NCBI GenBank assembly: GCA_903813345.2
Contig: CAIIXF020000002.1
Span: 29,209,223 to 29,273,222 of the forward strand
Length of the DNA: 64,000 nucleotides
Source of the DNA: Owenia fusiformis
Lineage: Eukaryota; Annelida; Polychaeta; Sabellida; Oweniidae
Direction: 5' to 3'
In this document: positions 59,030-64,000 of the stretch, in pieces
How the letters are laid out: every line of letters begins with the position of its first letter
Position numbering within the stretch: the stretch's first letter is position 1
Program-made: the position numbers and the translations under genes
Notes under the pieces: generated by a model
Databases searched by the model: none
What the model was told of the DNA's origin: nothing
Seen by the model: the letters and a program-made list of their open reading frames with translations, nothing else

Positions 59030-60967
59030 GTTTAATAATCCTTGTTCAATCAAATTTAGTCATCAGGTTTAATAAACCTTGTTCAATTAAATTAAGTCAT
59101 CAGGTTTAATAATCCTTGTTCAATTAAATTAAGTCATCAGGTTTAATAAACCTTGTTCAATTAAATTAAGTCATCAGGTTTAATAAGCCTTGTTCAATTA
59201 AATTAAGTCATCAGGTTTAATAAACCTTGTTTAATCAAATTTAGTCATCATGTTTAATAATCCTTGTTCAATTAAATTAAGTCATCAGGTTTAATAATCT
59301 TTGTTCAATTAAATTAAGTCATCAGGTTTAATAATCCTTGTTCAATTAAATTAAGTCATCAGGTTTAATAATCCTTGTTCAATTAAATTAAGTCACCAGG
59401 TTTAATAATCCTTGTTCAATCAAATTAAGTAATCAGGTTTAATAATCTTTGTTCAATTAAATTAAGTCACCAGGTTTTATAAGCCTTGTTCAATCAAATT
59501 AAGTAATCAGGTTTAATAATCCTTGTTCAATCAAATTAAGTCATCAGGTTTAATAACCTTTGTTCAATTAAATTAAGTCATCAGGTTTAATAATCCTTGT
59601 TCAATTAAATTAGGTAATGGTTTAATAATCCTTGTTCAATTAAATTAGGTCATCAGGTTAAATAAACCTTGTTCAATCAAATTAAGTCATCAGGTTTAAT
59701 AATCTTTGTTCAATTAAATTAAGTCATCAGGTTTAATAATTCTTGTTCAATTAAATTAAGTCATCAGGTTTAATAACCCTTGTTCAATCAAATTAAATCA
59801 TCAGGTTTAATAAACCTTGTTCAATTAAATTAAGTCATCAGGTTTAATAAGCCTTGTTCAATTAAATTAAGTCATCAGGTTTAATAAACCTTGTTCAATC
59901 AAATTAAGTCATCAGGTTTAATAATCCTTGTTCAATTAAATTAAGTCATCAGGTTTAATAATCCTTGTTCAATTAAATTAAGTTTAAAAGTTTAAAGTTC
60001 AAAATAGTTTATTAAAGTGTCACCTGTGACATATACAATTAAATACAACATAGTATAAAAAACAATAAGTACAAGTATAAAAATCACAGCCAGTCGGCAT
60101 CAGCTTATGAGACACCATCAGTTCAGATCAATATAAATATATAATAAAATATGAATTGTTATTGCACAGTGATTAATTGGCACAAGTGTTCGTAAGTGTA
60201 AGCATTTTAATGTCTTGTGACATATATTTTAAATTAAAAGGGAGCAGGTTTTTAATACTATCTAAGAAACAATCTCTAATGTCTGTGTATGCGCATGGTA
60301 TTCTAAAACGAAATATTTTCTGTTTCAACTGAAAAACCGCTGTGTGAGCATACTTGACATATACATTGTGGGAGGGGTGTGTTTGTTAAATGTCCAGTTT
60401 CAGTACTGAGTTGTAGAGATCCACATCTAAGTTAAATAAGTTAAATTAAATTAAGTCATCAGGTTTAATAATCTTTGTTCAATTAAATTAAGTCATCATG
60501 TTAATAATCCTTGTTCAATTAAATTAAGTCATCAGGTTTAATAATCCTTGTTCAATTAAATTAAGTCATCAGGTTTAATAATCCTTGTTCAATTAAATTA
60601 AGTCATCAGGTTTAATAATCTTTGTATAATTAAATAAGTCATCAGGTTTAATAATCCTTGTTCAATTAAATTAAGTCATCAGGTTTAATAATCCTTGTTC
60701 AATTAAATTAAGTCATCAGGTTTAACAACCCTTGTTAACTTAAATTAAGTCATCAGGTTTAATAATCTTTGTTCAATTAAATTAAGTCATCAGGTTTAAT
60801 AATCCTTGTTCAATTAAATTAAGTCATCAGGTTTAATAATCTTTGTTTAATTAAATAAGTCATCATGTTAATAATCCTTGTTCAATTAGATTAGGTCATC
60901 AGGTTTAATAATCCTTGTTCAATTAAATTAAGTCATCAGGTTTTATAAGCCTTGTTCAATTAAATTA
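59030..60967. repeat. 37-bp minisatellite, ~40 copies, split by a LINE tail
   Basis: Unit GTCATCAGGTTTAATAATCC + TTGTTCAATTAAATTAA. Copies run 59030-59985 and 60433-60967. Variant words (AAACC, AAGCC, AATCT before TTGTTC) recur in blocks, showing multi-unit duplications. Confidence 0.95.
59986..60432 (-). mobile_element. LINE 3' end inserted in the 37-bp array
   Basis: Minus strand: decayed ORF2 end with CAYTDIRDCFLDSIKNLLPF, a stop, then a 3' UTR with GTGTCTCATAAGCTGATGCC, closely related to the 3' UTR of the LINE ending at 57361 (CTCATAAGCCGACACC). It ends at AAACTTTTAAACTT on the array side. About 445 bp, strongly 5'-truncated. Confidence 0.85.
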
Positions 60968-62444
60968 AATTATCTTTATGATCTCTCTTGGCAGATTGCA
61001 TCAATAGTTTATGCCATTACAATGGCCAGGAACTTAAAAGGAAAAGCCAGGAACTAAAACTTGGCAATGCAAAAATAAAAAGGCTGAAAGAGGCATATAA
61101 ATTCCTTTGGACTGCATTTGCACAGTTTTAGTTGACATTGCTTATGTCAATGACTGTAATATCAAGTAACTTTATGATATAAATAATCGAACAAATAGAT
61201 CTATTGAAATGCAGAAAGGGCCAATAAAAATGAATAAGTTTCTTTAATCAAGTTGTTTTATCAAAAAATAAATAAAACAAATATTTGATTCATTTCAATA
61301 TGTATTTAGACCTACAGTAACATAATACTTTGCACTATTTGAGTTGAGCTTGATTCCTTTAACTACACCATAGTGTACATGTATATGTAATTTGGGTTAA
61401 ATATAATTCTTTACCATCAATGGCAGAGCTTGTAGTCTATCATAATGCTACTGGAATTAATCACTAGCCATGACAATTTGAATCTGTTGACAATTCTTGA
61501 CCCAAAGTCTTCCGTTATCAGAAATAACTGATCAGGCTGTTGTCCAGGTACTTAAAATGACCACAATATTGACTTTGGGGGAAAAGGGTGGAAAGGTAGA
61601 TGAAAGTGTTGAATGTTGGTACATGTTGGAACAATGGCTACACTAGTGCAATACAAAGAACTACATGGAAATAATGATTGAGCAAAGTAATAGAATAAAA
61701 GATATATCATAAATCATGATCTAATTGAGAAATGAATTGTATAATATATTGGAACAAAACCAAGGATCAAGAGGTCAAGAAGTAATTTCAGAAAAATTTC
61801 AGAAAATATCGATATTTTCAAAAAAAAGCATCTTTATGATGATTATCTAAGCCCGTGATAGCACTCTTTGTGATATAGGAAAAAATAATTCATACCTCGA
61901 TCTTACTATTCTGGCCAGATAATACTGCAAATGTAAGATCTTTGTAAACATTTTTAAACAGAAGGGAAGCGCATGCTCAGTAGCCGTGAAGATATGGAAT
62001 GGGAATTTTATCTTCACATAATCAGTTTATACAGTTCGGACCAAAAATAAATGAGCAGTACATTTCCTATTACTATTTCCAAATATATAGGCAAATCCAT
62101 TTTGGTAAGAGCACTCTGTTTAGTTTGAACACTCACCCTCCTTATTATTTTGTATCAGCACTAGATAATTTCTCCAGATTTTGGATATTTTGCATTTGCC
62201 TGCCGCCGTGGTGTCTATAAGACACTCTCATGGGAGTTTGCAACTGAGGAAGCCGATAATTTCAAATACACTGGCTTCATTTAGATCTAAGTCAATTCAA
62301 ATAAATGGAAAATCATGTCAAGCAAGAAGGTTCAGTTGCAGGTTGTGAAGAAGCAACTTTGACACCAGTTTTCAGTCATCAATAATGCCTCAAATCTGCC
62401 CAAAACTTTACATAGCGTTAAAAATCAGTTTAAAAATAACTTAC
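60968..62444. other. MGAT4 intron 1, proximal part, no feature seen
   Basis: AT-rich; no repeats or coding signal I can support. Confidence 0.5.
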
Positions 62445-62535
62445 CGCCTATAAATAGAACCACGTATGCGACGGGCAGTAAAACAATGATAATCCCCAAA
62501 ACAGCTGCATTTTTCCAATCTATTAGAACTCGCAT
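62445..62535 (-). CDS. MGAT4: MGAT4 exon 1: start codon and signal anchor
   Basis: Encodes residues 1-30 plus one base. A short basic/polar head (MRVLIDWK) is followed by a hydrophobic stretch at about residues 10-29, typical of the uncleaved signal anchor of a Golgi type II protein. The start is the only Met before the membrane segment and follows an A-rich context (AAAAATGC). The exon ends G|GTAAGT, a strong donor, in phase 1, exactly matching the two bases that open exon 2 (G|AC, Asp). Identification rests on position, topology and phase rather than strong residue similarity, because this part of the family is poorly conserved. Confidence 0.85.
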
Positions 62536-64000
62536 TTTTATCCTCCAAATATTATAATTATAAATACTAATAGGCCATTTAATTCAATTTTTAATGTTTT
62601 TTCCTGAAAAGTTATGTCTTCACAATGACGACAACAGTGTATCTTTTAGAATCAATATTTTATAATGAAGTGTTTTTTTAAAATTTAAATCTTAAATAAA
62701 ATAAGATTAGTGTCAAAATGAACTGGATTATATTTATCAATTAAAAAAAGAAATGAAGGAACGTTATACTCTTTTATGATCAATATTTGATTGTGCTGAA
62801 TCTTGGCTCATATGGACAAACTAGTGACAAAAACAAATGCCAACTTAATTGACATTAAAAGTTAGCCTTGCAGAACAATTTGCAAGACATATAAGTTATT
62901 GCAAACAATTTTAGACATTTATATCTTGGATTATAACCACGAAGATAGGCATACCTTTAAAATCCATTCATTATGAAAATATTATGAACAATAAACTGGA
63001 AGTTTGTTCTCTGAGGTCCGGAAATTATGTACACAATTTTTTAAAAATTCATGGGCTCGCTCCAACGCTCAACCATCCATGTTTGGTGAAATTAATCACT
63101 TGTATTGGCTTTGCTATATTCACAAGCTAACAGAATACGGGAATCCCATTTGAAGGTGGCAAAAAGTATGATGAAGACCTGGGGATGAAGAAAAGGGACT
63201 CGTTATATTCTAGATACAGCACATCATGATGCAGTTTATCGGGAATGCAGGGACATCAGCCCGGGGACATCAGAGAATACACTTCCAAATATATTGCCTA
63301 TAAGATTCCAAAGCCGATTTTTTTAGGATTTTTCAAATGACAAGAGGCACGAGATATTTTTTCAATTTTTTGCAAAATTTCCCCCTCAAAAGTCCTTCAT
63401 TTGTATCAACGTTTTTTAGGCTATAGCCTTCAATTCATCAATAAATGTGACCCCACACCATTCTCCCAAGGGCCTATTTTATACATCTTTACTGATTAGT
63501 TTAATTGAACAAGTATATGACTGCTCAAAGAAGCAGCACCACGAAGGTTACTGAACCTTTAAAAAGCCAAATTTAGACTGAGGATTGAAAAGGTTCTAAG
63601 AACTTTTATTTTTCTCGGTAGACCGGAAGTAAATTTATGAGTCGAGTAAGAAGTGATAATGTTCTTTTTATGAAGTGGGGAAGTCAAAACAGTTCTTATA
63701 GGAAGTCAAAGTAAGCATTCGAAGATCATTTAGAAGCATTTAAAATCAAATCCACGTCAAAATTGAAATGACTGAAATCTTTGTATGTTTTCTTCTTCGT
63801 CTTCTTCGCGGACCTCAGAGAAGACACTTCCGGATAATAATCGGTGAGTTTATCGATCAAAAAATATATTTTTATGAATTAACTCTGGTATCTGCTTAAA
63901 TATGATATGCAAATTTGTGTTGAATGTTAAATTACAAAATAGGTTGGGTAAAGAATATGTCAAAGTTGTGTGATGTCCTCCCAGAAGCAATATTTTGTCA
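62536..64000. other. Region upstream of the MGAT4 start codon
   Basis: Would hold the 5' UTR and, if there is no upstream non-coding exon, the promoter. No clear TATA box, CpG island or splice acceptor can be assigned. A short repeat pair, GACATCAG(A/C)(C/G), with AGAGAATACACTTCC and AGAGAAGACACTTCC, lies at 63249-63285 and 63812-63832. Confidence 0.4.

Larger units (their letters stand above)
6872..62535 (-). other. MGAT4: MGAT4-like gene, ten 5' coding exons (3' end not in window)
   Basis: Alpha-1,3-mannosyl-glycoprotein 4-beta-N-acetylglucosaminyltransferase (GnT-IV) adds a beta-1,4-linked GlcNAc to the alpha-1,3 arm of N-glycans; family members are type II Golgi membrane proteins. Ten exons were identified by similarity to vertebrate MGAT4A/B plus GT/AG boundaries. 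Lengths are 91, 175, 176, 134, 50, 114, 76, 115, 131 and 108 nt, totalling 1170 nt or 390 codons, with every phase matching. Family members are about 535 residues, so roughly 140 C-terminal residues (the lectin-like end) are absent; I could not find them in 1-6871 and infer they lie left of the window. Which vertebrate paralogue is closest cannot be decided here. Confidence 0.93.

Overview
This is a eukaryotic, intron-rich, AT-rich window with no prokaryotic features. It is best read as metazoan DNA. The mix of short inverted-repeat transposons, minisatellites and decayed LINEs suggests a marine invertebrate, possibly a mollusc, but the species cannot be fixed from sequence alone.

One host gene spans almost the whole window on the minus strand. 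It is an MGAT4-type N-acetylglucosaminyltransferase (GnT-IV, N-glycan branching in the Golgi). Ten coding exons were found, from exon 1 at 62445-62535 to exon 10 at 6872-6979. All splice phases join perfectly and encode exactly 390 residues: a signal-anchor membrane segment, a coiled-coil stem, and the glycosyltransferase domain with an acidic EDD motif. About 140 residues of the usual C-terminal region are missing and probably lie beyond the left edge. Exons 6-10 are clustered (6.9-10.1 kb); exons 1-5 are separated by introns of 5-14 kb.

Almost everything else is intronic repeat. From left to right: a 27-bp satellite-like array (1-1425), smaller arrays and MITEs (2.3-6.3 kb), MITEs packed between exons 6-10, a 5.7-kb piggyBac-like element without transposase (11970-17693), a mariner remnant nested in another TA-flanked element (21.2-22.4 kb), a very uniform 35-bp array (28.4-29.2 kb), a 66-bp array (32.0-32.8 kb), a motif-packed 840-bp element (40552-41391), and a 37-bp array split by a LINE tail (59.0-61.0 kb).

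At 50.6-57.6 kb there is a nest four levels deep. A 0.5-kb repeat is split by a 5'-truncated LINE. The LINE is split by a 4.6-kb transposon with long inverted repeats and a 3-bp target duplication, carrying a broken gene of the 'GCDTTS'/cysteine-rich family (Academ-like candidate). That transposon contains a 516-bp TA-flanked element with a small intact DNA-binding-domain ORF.

The most unusual signal is that three MGAT4 exon boundaries (exon 3 acceptor, exon 4 acceptor, exon 7 donor) are themselves the units of adjacent tandem duplications. Two introns therefore carry arrays of splice-acceptor copies.
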